From: Diadema setosum
Lineage: Eukaryota > Echinodermata > Echinoidea > Diadematoida > Diadematidae
Length of the DNA: 64,000 nt
Reading direction: 5' to 3'
NCBI GenBank assembly: GCA_033980235.1
Contig: CM067066.1
Coordinates: 29,190,976 to 29,254,975, forward strand
The notes under the pieces are model-generated. The model ran no database searches, was not told where the DNA came from, and saw only the letters and a program-made list of their open reading frames with translations. A program made the position numbers and the translations under genes. Shown piece by piece: positions 1-11,906 of the stretch. Each line of letters begins with the position of its first letter. Position 1 is the stretch's first letter.

Positions 1-55
1 CACAATGGCAGTGTCGAGTTCATTCTGTCATAGTTTTTTTTTTTCTGTTACTTAC

Positions 56-152
56 GTTCTAGTTCAAGCACAGCTAGCAGCTTTCCATCTTCTGTGATGC
101 ACACATTGGCATCATGTAGGGTATGAAAAGCAATGACTGTATGGCCAGGCAT
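56..152 (-). CDS. First coding exon, possible NodU/CmcH-type carbamoyltransferase (partial, runs off left edge)
   Basis: Read on the minus strand, an ATG at 152-150 opens 32 codons plus one base and ends at a GTAAG donor (51-55). The peptide starts MPGHTVIAFHTLHDA, then reads VCITEDGKLLAVLELER across the junction. The pattern HDA...DG.L.AV.E.ER is the hallmark of the N-terminal domain of NodU/CmcH/sxtI-type O-carbamoyltransferases, which use carbamoyl phosphate and ATP. Only this exon is in the window, so the catalytic core cannot be checked. An AG at the end of CCATAG lies just upstream of the ATG, so the ATG may instead sit inside an internal exon. The family call rests on about 20 aligned residues and could be wrong. 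Confidence 0.5.
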
Positions 153-1189
153 TTTCTATGGCACAGCTACAATGTTGATAGGGAGGAGAAAATGGAAAGC
201 CAAGGTTAGAACTGAATACAAAAGCATAGCTGGGGTGCATTATGAGAGGTTACCATACAACCATACATGTCTACAGTTACTGGAGTGTCTCCATTCATCA
301 GTTGGTGTAGTATAGCAACTTAATGTCAAACTGCAAAACTCTTTGAAGAATTAGTTGTGATTTTGCTGTTACACTGAGCAACAAGTAAACTCTACCACTA
401 CAGCTTACTGAAAATACTTGAAATTGTTTTCAGGATTGTGTCAAATTATCACTAGTCAATCAAACAATAGTGTAGATAGGGTTGCACACTACTGTAAAAG
501 TGGATACTTTCATGTGACTATTTTTTTTTCTTTTTGCGCTCAGCCGGGTAAAAAGAGTTTTGTGTGTCTTTAATTCTGTGGAATCATGATCTAAACTACT
601 GGAACATATGGCAAGCACAAATATTCACTACTTAAATTTTCATGCTTGTTTGTGGTTGTGCGAAAAGCGTGAAATTTCAACACTGAGAAAATTTCCACTT
701 TTACAGTATGGGTAACCCATTATTTTTTTATTTTGTCATTTTTTATTTATCTATTAGGTTTGTTTTTTGTTTTGTTTTTTACAAAAAGGCACCCAGTTTT
801 TCCATTTTTTACTGGTCTATTCATGAATAAGTTACTGATCCAACAGTGATTTTACTGGTAACTGGATCGACTGACCAGTACTAAAAATGCGTTGGTGTAG
901 ACATACATAAGATACACATGCACATAAACACACATTGCACATACAATACATACACAAACACAAATAATTCAAACATCAATTAGGGTCTTTTTTATGAATA
1001 ATAAAGTGCATTCAAGTTTGAAGGAGGCAGAGAAAACCTACTATACAAAGATAGAAAATGATGAATAGAATACATAAACAAGATTCAGTGACCTTATGCC
1101 CCCGCCCCACTGATTTTGCTGCTAATGTATTTTTGTATCCATGACCATGTCAGGATGCAACCCTGTCCCTGAGCCAAGGTGCTGAATGT
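153..1189. other. Non-coding stretch upstream of the left-edge exon
   Basis: AT-rich sequence with T-runs near 520 and 722-780. I see no convincing coding frame, RNA gene or mobile-element end. It could be 5' flank or first intron of the left-edge gene. Confidence 0.4.
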
Positions 1190-1938
1190 AAGTTCAAGTT
1201 TCAAGTTTCAAGTTTATTTATTCATTTGTCTTTCTTCCAACAATAGGCAATATAACAATAACATAACAACAATATTGACACTTTCTTTCAAGAATGTATA
1301 GGAACAACAACAACTAATACTAAAATTTATGCAAAAATACATAGGTATATGATTACATACCAGAAATGATAAAGAAAGGGTAACAAATATTTTGAGAAAG
1401 GCAAACGAGGAGACCTTAGTGAAGCATAGCTTGTGAGACAAGGTCCCTCAGGAATAAAAGGTGGAAAAAAAAAATACATTGTGTATATATATATATATAT
1501 GTATACGTAGTGGGGAAAAAAAAAAATAACAAAAGGTACACAATTCCAAACGGAAACAGGGACTAGACAAGGGAGGCTATGTGTAATGGGGTGAAGGGAG
1601 ATTATGTACATAAAACAAGAGTAGGAATGAAGGGAGGGGGTGGAAAGGAAGGATAAAAAAGGGTTATGTGAGACGATAAATTACATACAAAAAAAAAACA
1701 CACACACACTTATAACAAAAACAAAAACAAAAACAAAAAACACAAAAAACACAAAACAAACAAAACAAACAAAACAAAACATGACAAGAAGACAACTGGG
1801 TTTCAATAATATTATACATTGATACTTTCTTTTCTTTAAAGGGGAAGTCTGACATAAAAGTATATGCATCTGTAATATAACATACAGGACTTACTTTCAG
1901 TTATTGACATTAACATTGTTAACATTGTTTTAACGACA

Positions 1939-4900
1939 TCACGAATCAACACAATAAGTATTTAAAAGATGAGACTTAAGCCTACGCTTGAAGGCTGATT
2001 TACTTGAAGTATGTTTAATGCTTGCATCAAGCGAATTCCAAAACCTGGGTCCAGTATGTACTAGCGTTTTAAGAGTAAATTGTGTCCTTGCACGGGTTAA
2101 GTGCAAACCTGAAGCCTGCCTTGTGTTATATCTATGAACATCACTATTTTTCTTAAAACGCTGTGCTAGTGCCAGTGGGAGTTCACCTGCATTAAGATCG
2201 TACATTAGAGACCCTAACTGCATTAAATAGATATCTTCCACTTTCAGAATTTTATGTTGATGAAAGAGAGCATTAGTGTGACTACGAAAATGTACATTAC
2301 AAATTATTCTTACAACTCTCTTCTGGATCAAAAATAGCTTTTCATTTTGCGATTTTGAAGAATTACCCCACGCTACTATACCATAATTAAGATATGGAAG
2401 AATTAAAGTAGAATATAGGATAAACAATATTTCTTTAGGAATAACTCTTTTTAGTTTGCATATAACATCAGTATTTCGTGATAAGAGCTTACAAATGTTA
2501 TTCACATGTATTTTCCAATTCAGTTTGTCATCAATATACAGACCAAGAAATTTTGTTGAGTTTACTCTATCTAACACAACTCCACCAAACAAAACATTTC
2601 CTGGTAGTATTTTAACAGAATTACTAAAGAGCATATAATTGGTCTTCTGAAAATTCAAAGACAGTTTGTTTGCATGAATCCAGGTTATAATATTACTTAG
2701 CTCAATATTAACTGTTTGTAAAAGGACCTGAGGATTCTTGTGTGATAAAAATATGTTTGAGTCGTCTGCAAATAAAATAAATGAGAATACATCAGAGCAA
2801 TATTGAAAATCATTTATATATATAAGAAATAATAGTGGTCCAAGTAGTGATCCTTGTGGAACTCCACATGTGACATTTTGTAACCCCGATTTTGCATCAT
2901 TCAGTGAGACAAACTGCCTCCTGTTAGATAAGTAGCTTGTGAACCACTCCAAGGCTTTCCCTCTTACTCCGTAATGAGATAACTTCTGTAATAGAATAGT
3001 ATGATCAACAGTGTCGAAAGCCTTGGAGTAATCCAGAAAAATACCCACTGTGTGCATGCGATTATCCAATGCCATAGAAATTTTATCAATAAAATGTAAA
3101 ATAGCATGACTTGTTGTGTGCTTTTCACGAAAACCAAATTGAAAATTGGAGAAGGTTTGGTTCACATTAAAAAATTTCACCGTCCTGACATACATAAGTT
3201 TTTCAAGGATTTTGGAAAATGTGGATAAAAGAGAAATTGGACGATAATTACTCAATAACTGGGGATCACCTTTCTTAAAAATAGGTATCACCTTCGCTAT
3301 TTTCATATTCACAGGGACAATACCATTATTCATTGATAGATTAAAAATATGTACAAGAGGTTGAACAACCCCTAATATAACATTCTTTATCAAATCATTT
3401 GAAATACCGTCATAACCTGGGCTCTTCCTCTTTTTAAGGGAATTCACAACATTAAAAAGTTCTTCTTCATTTGTTGGGATTAAAAATAAACTACTTAGGT
3501 TTGGTTCCCGTAAATAATCAGAAAACATCTTCTCGCAGTGAGGCACTGCCCTTGACAGATTGGGACCAATACTACAAAAAAAATCATTGAATTTATCAAC
3601 AATGACATTTTTATTTTCAATTAGTTCACCATTGATTCTAATGTTATGTATATCTGACTTTTTCTGAGTGGGTTTGAATACATTTCTAATAACTTTCCAT
3701 GTGTCTCTGATATTATTAACAGTTGAGTGAAACTGATCAGAATAATACTTCTTCTTTGCTGTGCGCAGAGTAGAAGTCAAAGTGTTTCTATAATCAGCAT
3801 ACTTTCTATATGCAGATTGTGATCCTGATATTTTATTTTTATAATATAATTTATTTTTTCTATTAATTGACCTTAATAATGAGTTAGTGATCCATGGCAT
3901 TTTAGGAATTTTCTTACGGTTTTTACCAGTACTTTGACACAATGGTATGCATTTATTGTACAGCAACAAAAACTTATCCCAAAAATTATCAAAAGCACTT
4001 TCAACATTCTCATCAGTTAAGACTTGACTCCAATCAGTTTCAATTAAGGCTTCTCTAAGTTTTGCAATATTATCCAGGCTGCTTTTCCGAATAAGCTTAT
4101 TACGTTCTGGATTGATAAAATAATGCTTCTTGAGAGGCACTTTTGTACAGACAGGAAAGTGGTCTGACAAATCAGAAACAATTATACAAGCAGTAGGGAA
4201 TGGTTGTAAGTTACTAAAAATATTATCAATAAGAGTAGAGGAAGTTTCAGTTATCCTAGTGGGTTTAGTTATTAAGGGCATAAGCGAGAAGGCCTCCATC
4301 AAATTCAGAAAGTCATTACATTGATTATTCACATCACATTGTAATAAATCTACATTAAAATCTCCCATCAAAAATAGATCTTTATTACTAAGTAAAGGAT
4401 TCAGCAACATATCTTGCAATTCACTCATGACAAGACTTAAATTTCCTTGGGGTGGTCTATAAATTACCCCTAGAACAATATTTCTTCTGCCTGGTATCAA
4501 CATTTCAACAAACAGGGTTTCTAACAAATTACTCATTGTATTAAGTCCATGATGAACTTGATAATCAAAATGAGATGGGATATAGATGGCAACACCTCCT
4601 CCTCATTTATCAAGTCTGCTATTAGACACCAAATTATAACCCGGAATAGGATACAAGCTGGCGTCACTTTCATCATCAAACCACGTTTCTGAGATACCCA
4701 TTGCAGTAAAATCTGAATGCATTTTTGCCATAAATGATAGTAGTTTATCAAAATTTTTAGACATACTGCGGATGTTAAAATGTAAAAGAGTGAGCTCGGA
4801 GGAATGTATATTATCAAACAAAGTATTTTCTGTGATATAATTACAGTTTACTGAGCAATCCATAGTGTTTTCATTACCTTCAAAATCTAAGGAATTTGTG

Positions 4901-4944
4901 TTGGATTCAAAAAAATTACAAACATCTACTTCTGCCTGAGCCAT
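1939..4944 (-). pseudogene. LINE ORF2: APE endonuclease plus reverse transcriptase, one in-frame stop
   Basis: ORF2 encodes the endonuclease and reverse transcriptase that carry out target-primed reverse transcription. The N-terminal part (4944-4606) has the APE-type start LLHFNIRSMSKNFDKL and ISETWF. After an in-frame TGA at 4605-4603, the same frame resumes (GGGVAIYIP) and continues to 1939. The downstream part shows the endonuclease motifs GDFNVDLL and SDLSDHFPV, then RT motifs KAFDTVDH, CGVPQGSLLGPLLF and the catalytic FADDSNIF (about residue 585 counted from the ATG at 4536). The C-terminal YNTR...WNSL block is typical of CR1/Jockey-like elements. The TGA sits where related elements usually have an Arg or similar residue, so a single CGA-to-TGA change is the simplest explanation. 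No other frame break was seen. Confidence 0.9.
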
Positions 4945-5381
4945 ATGTACATAGTGGGGTGCTTTACTGAGTAAGCCTGCAGTTTAGGAAACATTGATAC
5001 CAAATAGTCAGCTGTCACATTTGAGCATGATACAACAATATATATACAAAACACTAATATATGGAAGGTCAGTCATAGTGGTGGGGGGGGGGGGGTATAT
5101 ACAAAGGGTACTTTCAAAAATAAGGCAAGAGTAACAAAATTGAAGAATGTGACACAGAAAGAGTAATCAACTCTACAGTTAATCAAACAGCTACTGACAT
5201 CTGCCATTACCAGCCACCAGAGCAAATTTGCAGATTAACATCAAATGAATAGCATAAATATAAAGGTACTGGGCAATTGAAAGTAGATCTCAAACTTCAT
5301 GCAGATTTACATCTGTATGTACAGTATCTTCCAAGTTAATATTGAGAAGGCTGTGCAAAACGAAAACAGGAGTCATTAAGT

Positions 5382-6143
5382 TCAAAGATTGTTTAGTTCT
5401 TTCACTGACCAAATTCTCTTTTTTGCTGTCTTCCCATTTTCAGTATTCACTGACACAAAGATTTTTCCATCCATAGACCAGGCTGCATTCAGCTTTCCAA
5501 TTTGGTCAACTTTCTGCTTTGCTTCCTTCAGGAGGGCTCGGTTTTCGAATGTTAAGTCCTCCTCTATTCCAATCTTTGTTCCTTTGAGTCTGCGACGGTT
5601 CCTTAGAACTTGTTCTCTGGTGCGATAGGTGGCAAATTTCACTAAGATTGGCCTTGAAGGGACGACACCTGTACTCTCATGAGGACGTCGGGGTGGACCC
5701 ACACGGTGTGACCGGTCAACCTCCTGACGAGGAATCTCGATGCCAAGTTTCCCTGCAGCAAGATCTATCATCACTTGGTCAGTATTCTCGTTGGCGTTTT
5801 CAGGGATGCCATACAAACGTACACAGGTACATCTGGAGTACTGCTCAGCCTCATTCATGCCCCTCCTCAGCTTGAGGATCTCCTCTGAATTGGAATCCTG
5901 TTGCTTTTGTAAGTGTTTTATGACTTTATCCTTCTCCCTGACCTCTGACTCCAATTCTAGTAGTCTTCCTTCAGCCAACTCGAGTTGCTTACGAAGCCCA
6001 TCCATCTCTTTCCTCAAAGCCTCCCCAAGAGAAGCTTTGAAGAGGGCTCTGAAGTCTTCACCCTTGAAAAACCCTCTGACCTCGATGATTTGGGCCTGGG
6101 CCATATCCATCAATTTAGAATTATCAGAAGTCATGATGTACAC
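5382..6143 (-). CDS. LINE ORF1 protein (coiled coil plus RRM-like domain)
   Basis: 253 residues, open throughout. Residues about 30-95 are rich in heptad-like Leu and charged residues (coiled coil for trimerisation). From about residue 105, CVRLYGIPE...RSHRVGPP...RPILVKFATYRTREQVL matches the RRM-like and C-terminal nucleic-acid-binding region of L1-type ORF1 proteins. The family's role is RNA binding and chaperoning of the LINE transcript. It lies just upstream of ORF2 on the same strand, as expected for a two-ORF LINE. The start at 6143 is followed by a second Met at residue 4, so the exact initiator is uncertain. Confidence 0.8.
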   Translation of the reverse strand: MYIMTSDNSKLMDMAQAQIIEVRGFFKGEDFRALFKASLGEALRKEMDGLRKQLELAEGRLLELESEVREKDKVIKHLQKQQDSNSEEILKLRRGMNEAEQYSRCTCVRLYGIPENANENTDQVMIDLAAGKLGIEIPRQEVDRSHRVGPPRRPHESTGVVPSRPILVKFATYRTREQVLRNRRRLKGTKIGIEEDLTFENRALLKEAKQKVDQIGKLNAAWSMDGKIFVSVNTENGKTAKKRIWSVKELNNL

Positions 6144-6599
6144 AGTAATGAGTGATGGATTGCTACGCAGACGAAAATGCAGCAGTTAAAAGACCGTAGA
6201 TTAAAATCAGAGTTCTTCCTGATCTCAGAGATGAATTTCTTCTGCAGGGCTGGAATAGCTTTAGCTCAGGTAAGCCAGTATAAACAGCGGTGATCAGTCC
6301 ACTACATTCGTCACAACTTGCAATGTCAAAGAGAGTAGGTTGATCGCAGACAGAAGTACATGCTGCTGGGCTATATCACACGTGATAACATGAAAAGCAA
6401 TGTGTGGGACTAGTTTGCCATACTAGTAGTGATTATGAGAGAGCTCTGACATTTCTATTCTCAGTCAATGGTCAAATTGTCTACATAACATGCCATATGG
6501 TCATGATGGATGATAACATCATTCATAGATCAGCTACAAACATGTGAGAATATTATTCTGTAACCAAAAACATCAACTCACAACTGGAGTAATTTTTAG

Positions 6600-6900
6600 G
6601 TCAAAACTCAAAGCTTAGACATGGATCCTTTTCTCAGAGATGTATTAATGAATGGAACAACCTCCCATCTGCTGTGGTGGAGAGTACATCAATTAACACT
6701 TTCAAGTCCAACTTGGCGAAATTTTGAGTGTTAAGAAAAGACCAATTTGACCCAGAAGAGTCCTTTGCCTGTCCATGTTCATCAACTGCTGTACAGCGCC
6801 ACTAGACTTGTGTCCTAATCTGGATTCTTCGTCCTGATGATAACGTCAACGAGAGGCAAATAAGTTATTAACTTTAAATGCCTACTTCCAAGGTATAATC
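6600..6900 (+). mobile_element. LINE 3' fragment with reverse transcriptase C-terminus
   Basis: The plus strand encodes FSQRCINEWNNLP followed by SINTFKSNLAKF and a stop near 6727. This is the conserved extreme C-terminus of CR1/L2-type reverse transcriptases (pattern F..R.I..WN.LP...V...S...FK..L). Only the last 35 or so codons and a short 3' UTR are left. The usual explanation is 5' truncation during target-primed insertion. The limits are approximate. Confidence 0.65.
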
Positions 6901-6992
6901 CAAGGTATAAAACTGTGTGTGGCCCCTACAATTTTACAGCAGTGCCCTGCTGATTTTGCCACACCACTCTCTTGACTCTACACTACCCTCAT

Positions 6993-7405
6993 GGGTGTAT
7001 GCAAGGGGGGGTCGGGAGGGTCGTACGACCCCCCAAATTTTCAAAAGGTCCACTTTTTGTAAAAGACATTTTTGTTTTTTGAGGGCTTTTTACTCTATAT
7101 AGGCCTACAACAGGGAAAAAAAGTGACCGGTGTTCCAGCAAATTGTCAAAAACCTCGTAAATTTCGTAACTTAGTTTTAATATGCCATATGTATTTCTAA
7201 GCTGCACTGCCATGCCGAAAAAGTCACGTTTGTATGCACCAAATGGCCCCATTTTAAGATATAAAATTCAGAAACTCCCTACCGTCGGAGGGGGGACACC
7301 CCCCTCCCACACCCTCCCCCCGCTCGGTCACTCCGCTCCCTCGCAAAGGTAAAGGTCCAAAAATTTTGATTACGACCCCCCCAGAAAAAATCCTGGATAT
7401 ACCCC
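6993..7405. mobile_element. MITE with imperfect terminal inverted repeats and G/C-runs
   Basis: The left end reads GGGTGTATGCAAGGGGGGGT and the right end, reverse-complemented, reads GGGGTATATCCAGG followed by GGGGGGGTCGT. Inside, GGTCGTACGACC and AAATTTTCAAAAGGTCC on the left match AATCAAAATTTTTGGACC on the right in inverted order. No transposase frame is visible. Target duplication was not resolved, so the superfamily is unknown. Confidence 0.55.
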
Positions 7406-9084
7406 TGACCCTTCCCTTGCTTGTTAGCTTATGCAGGGATGCACGCATTCACACACATTTGGCAAGTTGTCTAGTGGAGTATGACTCTATGAGTGGGGGA
7501 CAGAGCTCTAGTCACACTAACCCGACAAGACCCCGTGCGTGCGAAGCACGGCCAGCCCGTCGCGACACTTGTGACGTGTAACATACAGCGACAGCTCAAG
7601 GCTGTAGTTACAGTCACACCACACACAAGACGTAGCACGTGGGACTAACATCACGCTTCTTCAAACTCTGATCATGACCCCAGCCTAACAATAATGTAGA
7701 TGTCTGCATTTCTACGCCTCATGCATCACAGGTATTTCATGATCATTTCAGCCTCTTCAACTGTCTCTTGAACCGAATAAAATTAGAATCGTACTTGCAA
7801 TGCTTACCTCGATCCCGGTGGCGGAAACAGGGATATTGCGCACAGCCTAACAGTCAGCTAGCTCAGCTAGTACACAGCTAGCATGCAAGCAAGTAGGTAT
7901 AGTACTGCACTAGCGCAGCATGTATGCAGCACACACGTGCGTACTGCGTACCTGGGGCGTGCAACGAGAATAATGCAATGCCGCAAAACTGATGGATGTT
8001 GCTGAAACTGTTCATGAAAACAAAGGAGGAAACACTGCATTCTATTGATGGACGAGCTACGATCGGAAGTCGTTTGTGTATGCTGGGTTCGTGGATGCGG
8101 CAAGCCTTCAGAGACGGAGATAAATGGTTGTAGGCCTCAAGGGCGCTAGAAATTTCCAGTTGCATATTTCTTATTTCATCATAAATCATCCGAGTGGGGC
8201 CTGGGGCGCGGTTCAGGCCGAAATTAATCAAACAATATTTGTGTCTTGACAGAGGCCGGACTTGAGGTACATCATGGTGTGTGATGGATCGTATAAAAAC
8301 CAGGCTACAGACAGCTTCAAATCACCTCTCGGATGTTCACTTTTCCCGCCGAACACAAAAGTCGCCATTTGATCATCTGCCACCAAAGGTAAAATCAACT
8401 TCATCTTTGATGTGGGTCATCTTTAAACTTGTTCGAAACTACCTTTGCCCATATGGAGGACTGTTCTACAAGAAGGACTGAATCTCATCGGAATATATTG
8501 TGAGATTAGAGGATTTGCAGATAAGAACAACCTTCGTCTATAGCCGATGACATAAACTGGGAACAGCACAAAATGAATATGAATTGATGACAGTGCAAAC
8601 CATGGCATGACCTCATCTGTCGCCGATGGCGGCAGCGATGCCATCTATGTGGATTTTTGCTAGGAGGACCTTTGCTGTTACAGATTCTGCAGGTCGTGAG
8701 GCCACATGTGCAATAGTGTCATAGGGCTCTTGCTGACGAATGACTTTGAGTTCAGGTAGTCGAGAAGTCTGTCCGTCCTCCGAATGAATGCACATGTGGC
8801 CTCACGACCAGCAATCTGGTAACAAGCAGACTAACGTATAATAGGAAGCAGGTATGACAGAGACATCTCAATGCACGTTGACATTCAAGATCTGCGAGAT
8901 GCAACGGTTACAAATGCAAAACTCTGCTTCGGCAAACGCAAAACAGCATGGGTTGGATTAGTGGTAACCACCACGTCAGTGCTTCAAATCTGCTTCGACC
9001 TGTCAGCTAGAATCCAAACACGTATTTGTATAGGTTCCATTTCGCCAATCGACGCCGTGAGAGAATAGAGGCAAAGGCCAACTT
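7406..9084. other. Intergenic region, moderately GC-rich in its left half
   Basis: No coding exon could be supported. 7500-8240 is richer in CpG than its surroundings and might hold promoter or untranslated sequence of an unplaced gene. A minus-strand open stretch at 8231-7878 has no recognisable similarity. A perfect 21-bp inverted repeat at 8692-8712/8789-8809 is listed separately. Confidence 0.35.
8692..8809. repeat. Perfect 21-bp inverted repeat with 76-bp loop
   Basis: Arms 8692-8712 and 8789-8809 are exact reverse complements, each containing the core GAGGCCACATGTGC or its complement. The spacer does not continue the symmetry. This could be a small foldback remnant. Confidence 0.8.
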
Positions 9085-9745
9085 GAGTTTGAGTTGAGTT
9101 TGAGTTTATTTATAACAACAACATATGTACAGGAAAGTTTGAATACATGTACATCAATATTAATACATAGCACATGTAACTGTCTAAACGATCTAAAAAA
9201 AACATATTGAATATAATCTATAATCTATAATGAATAAATGATTATGTAATCTAAAACTATTAATAAAAAAAGAGCTACAAAAGTACAATATGGCAGTGTT
9301 GTACACAATGAGGTTGCTAAAAGAACCAAGAGGTTTATAGCACAGGTGCTAGTAGGTGTTGGTCCTTTAAACGCGTATTACATAATGAACTATTAAAATA
9401 CATTTAAAGATACTGTTGTCTATACAGATTTAATGTGTTTTGCGAAATTACTTCGGAAATTTTTCCTGGTATTAATACTCCTTAAATTTTTTTGGCAAAG
9501 CATTCCACAATTTCACTCTTAAGAAAGTGAGAGTTGACCATACATAGTTTTACATTTTGGTAGATAAAGCAAGCCTTCTTTTTTGCCCCTTGTTGAATAA
9601 GAATGTTGGGTATTTTGACAGTGTTCTGCTAGATCATGTGGCATATTTCCCTTTGATAAATCAAATATAAATGTACAGATGTAAAGTTTATGCAGTTCAA
9701 ATACGTCCATTACTCCCAGTTTTTGAAACAGGGGTGGTATTCTGA
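9085..9745 (-). mobile_element. 5'-truncated LINE, reverse transcriptase C-terminal remnant
   Basis: On the minus strand 9710-9519 encodes MDVFELHKLYIC...HSYSTR...KTMYGQ, then a frameshift, then TFLRVKLWNALPKK. This is the reverse transcriptase C-terminal signature (YSTR ... G..S...... LWN.LP). The element ends at about 9085 in a tandem GAGTTTGAGTT-type tail followed by TTTATTTATAA, the same tail design as the 1.2-6.2 kb LINE. The frameshift and loss of all upstream domains make it dead. Confidence 0.75.
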
Positions 9746-10101
9746 GGTCGTAATTAAGTCTGTAATTAACTTCGTGATTAAGTCGTGAAGATCATGAAGA
9801 TCACGATGTTGTTATCAACAGCTTCGGTTGTACGGCGTATCTTAGCTATTGATTGTTTTTTGTTTACAATCTTCTCAGAGGTATATACATGATATAACAG
9901 CTCTTAAGTGAGCATGAATAAATTTTTCCTGCAATGATTACTGTTTTCTTCCATCATTCATTTCCGAGTTTATCTACAGCAGAATGTTTGTATCATATGC
10001 TTCCGCATGGACATGTCATAATTGAAATTGCAGCAGATTTGGCAAAACAAAGTCATAAAATAAAGTTGCCAAAACGGCATAAGATTAACCGATAATTGAA
10101 C

Positions 10102-10142
10102 TGCGTCCTGTCATTAAATTCAATTTAATGACAGAGGACGCA
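10102..10142. repeat. Short stem-loop (about 19-bp arms, near-zero loop)
   Basis: TGCGTCCTGTCATTAAATT is followed after one base by its near-exact reverse complement (two extra bases in the right arm). It may be the core of a degraded palindromic element. It does not abut a recognised stop codon. Confidence 0.6.
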
Positions 10143-11867
10143 TATTTGATATCTATAGGCCTATTGTGTGCTCCAGCAACGTCATCACAATAGTCACAAT
10201 GCTTAAATATTCTTGCAGTCTACTCGACACTAAAAATCGTAAAAACCAATATCTAAAGAATAAAACACATTGTGTATCTGAAAAATAAAATGTGGTATAA
10301 AAAAAAAGGAAACCTGATAATAGATTGTGATATGACAAGATATGACTTGAACGTAGATTGTGATTTAATCCCGGATCTGTGCGTGCTCTCCGTCCTCCAA
10401 TATTATTTTGGACGTCTCAGAAAAAAAAAAAAATATCTTGGCTGCGTATTATCGGTATGCCCCCCCCCCCAAAAAAAAAAAATAAAATAAATAAATAAAA
10501 AATTATAATCTCTTTGCTGAAAGGTTCCTGTTCCTATCACACGTTCTGCGCTTTGGTAGTGCGTGTGGTATGGTAGTTATGAGAGAGGCTTATTTTCATC
10601 TTTAGTCATCTGAGAGCTGCCGGTTGTGTGCATCCACGAGCTCGTGAATTGTTTTTTTTTTTTCCTTTGTCTTTATTCATGTGTAGTTTTCGTTTTTATG
10701 TCGTCCGTTTTCGTTTGTTCGTCTCTTGGCTTTTACATTGATGTGTGTATGCCTATTCTTCTTTCCCCCTGCTTTTCGGGGTTTTTTTTTCCTTTACTTT
10801 GTTTTAGTTTGTTATTTCTGTCTGTTTGGTATATATTGTTTTACTGTTTTTATATGTTTTGTTTCATATGTGTATATTGCCGTGAACCCCACTGGTGTGA
10901 AAGTCATTATTGCCCATGCGCCCTCATTGTTGCACGCCCTCACGCAATATTATTATTGTAGTCATTTGCACTGTATACAGTCATGTACCATAGACCAGGG
11001 AGGTTGGAGATCCTCCCTGCATGGACGTATACAATAATTGTACTTCTATACGTAGTAAGTCCATGCTCATACCCAAGTGACAAACTCTGTGTAATTGAGT
11101 GCATTAAATATGAAACAAGTGTTATACGTAACGTGCAATGTAATGGCAGCTCTTTTAGATTAACTGACTGGGAATTTCCGGGAAGAGAAGCCCTGTCACA
11201 GTCTGCTGAGCATAAATCTGATGCGTTTCGAATGAGAGCAGTACAAATAATGTTTCATTTCCCTCTAATAATGAAGGCCCTACAGGATTGATGCTCCACG
11301 CAAAACTGATCGAACATACAGAAGAGTATATTATACGCCTGTAGCTGTTCAATTATGATCAGAAAGAGTTAAGAAGCTGGAAATTATGCAGGATCAAACG
11401 AAGAAAATTCTAGCTCTTTTAAAGGTCACCTTTATATCGTTTGTCAGAACATAACAGGTATTGAAACTTTTGGCCTGTTGGTGCCATTTTTACTATATCT
11501 ATCAAAGTAAATTTTAACTTTGAATGACCGATTAGGGCCTACATGCTAGCCGTCCCCTCATACACTTGAGATCAAAAGTTAACTATGGAATAATTTCAAA
11601 GGAATATTCTGAACTGTATTACATATTCCGCAATTATATACTTGCTGTCGTCAAGTGGAAGGGAGGGGGTTGATCAGAGTATCAAGAAACACTTTAAGGA
11701 TTGTCGAAGTGAGGCACCGCACGATCATAAAAATTATGAGAAGCATCCAAACCGCAGGCTGGTTTCTTTATCTCCCTCTCAGCTGATTTGGATATATATT
11801 ATACTGTACACTACAAAGTCAAACACGCACACGTCATTCAGCTAGTGCCTTCCAGCCAGCTATCTAT

Positions 11868-11906
<39 letters not shown>

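Larger units (their letters stand above)
1190..6200 (-). mobile_element. Near full-length non-LTR retrotransposon (CR1/Jockey-like LINE)
   Basis: A minus-strand LINE with ORF1 (6143-5382), ORF2 (4944-1939) and a 3' UTR. It ends in a short tandem heptamer tail, TTGAAAC-type, at 1215-1190, just left of the AT-rich TTTATTTATTC (plus strand). Such short repeated tails, rather than a long poly(A), are typical of CR1/L2-like LINEs. The 3' UTR holds A-rich and CA-type microsatellite stretches at 1690-1785. ORF1 is open and ORF2 carries only one premature stop, so the copy looks young. The 5' boundary is not sharply visible; it lies somewhere between 6143 and about 6350. Confidence 0.85.

Noticed and set aside
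7510..7570. Possible tRNA or small structured RNA
   Set aside because: Short GC-rich hairpin (CGTGCGTGCGAAGCACGG) without cloverleaf or A/B boxes.
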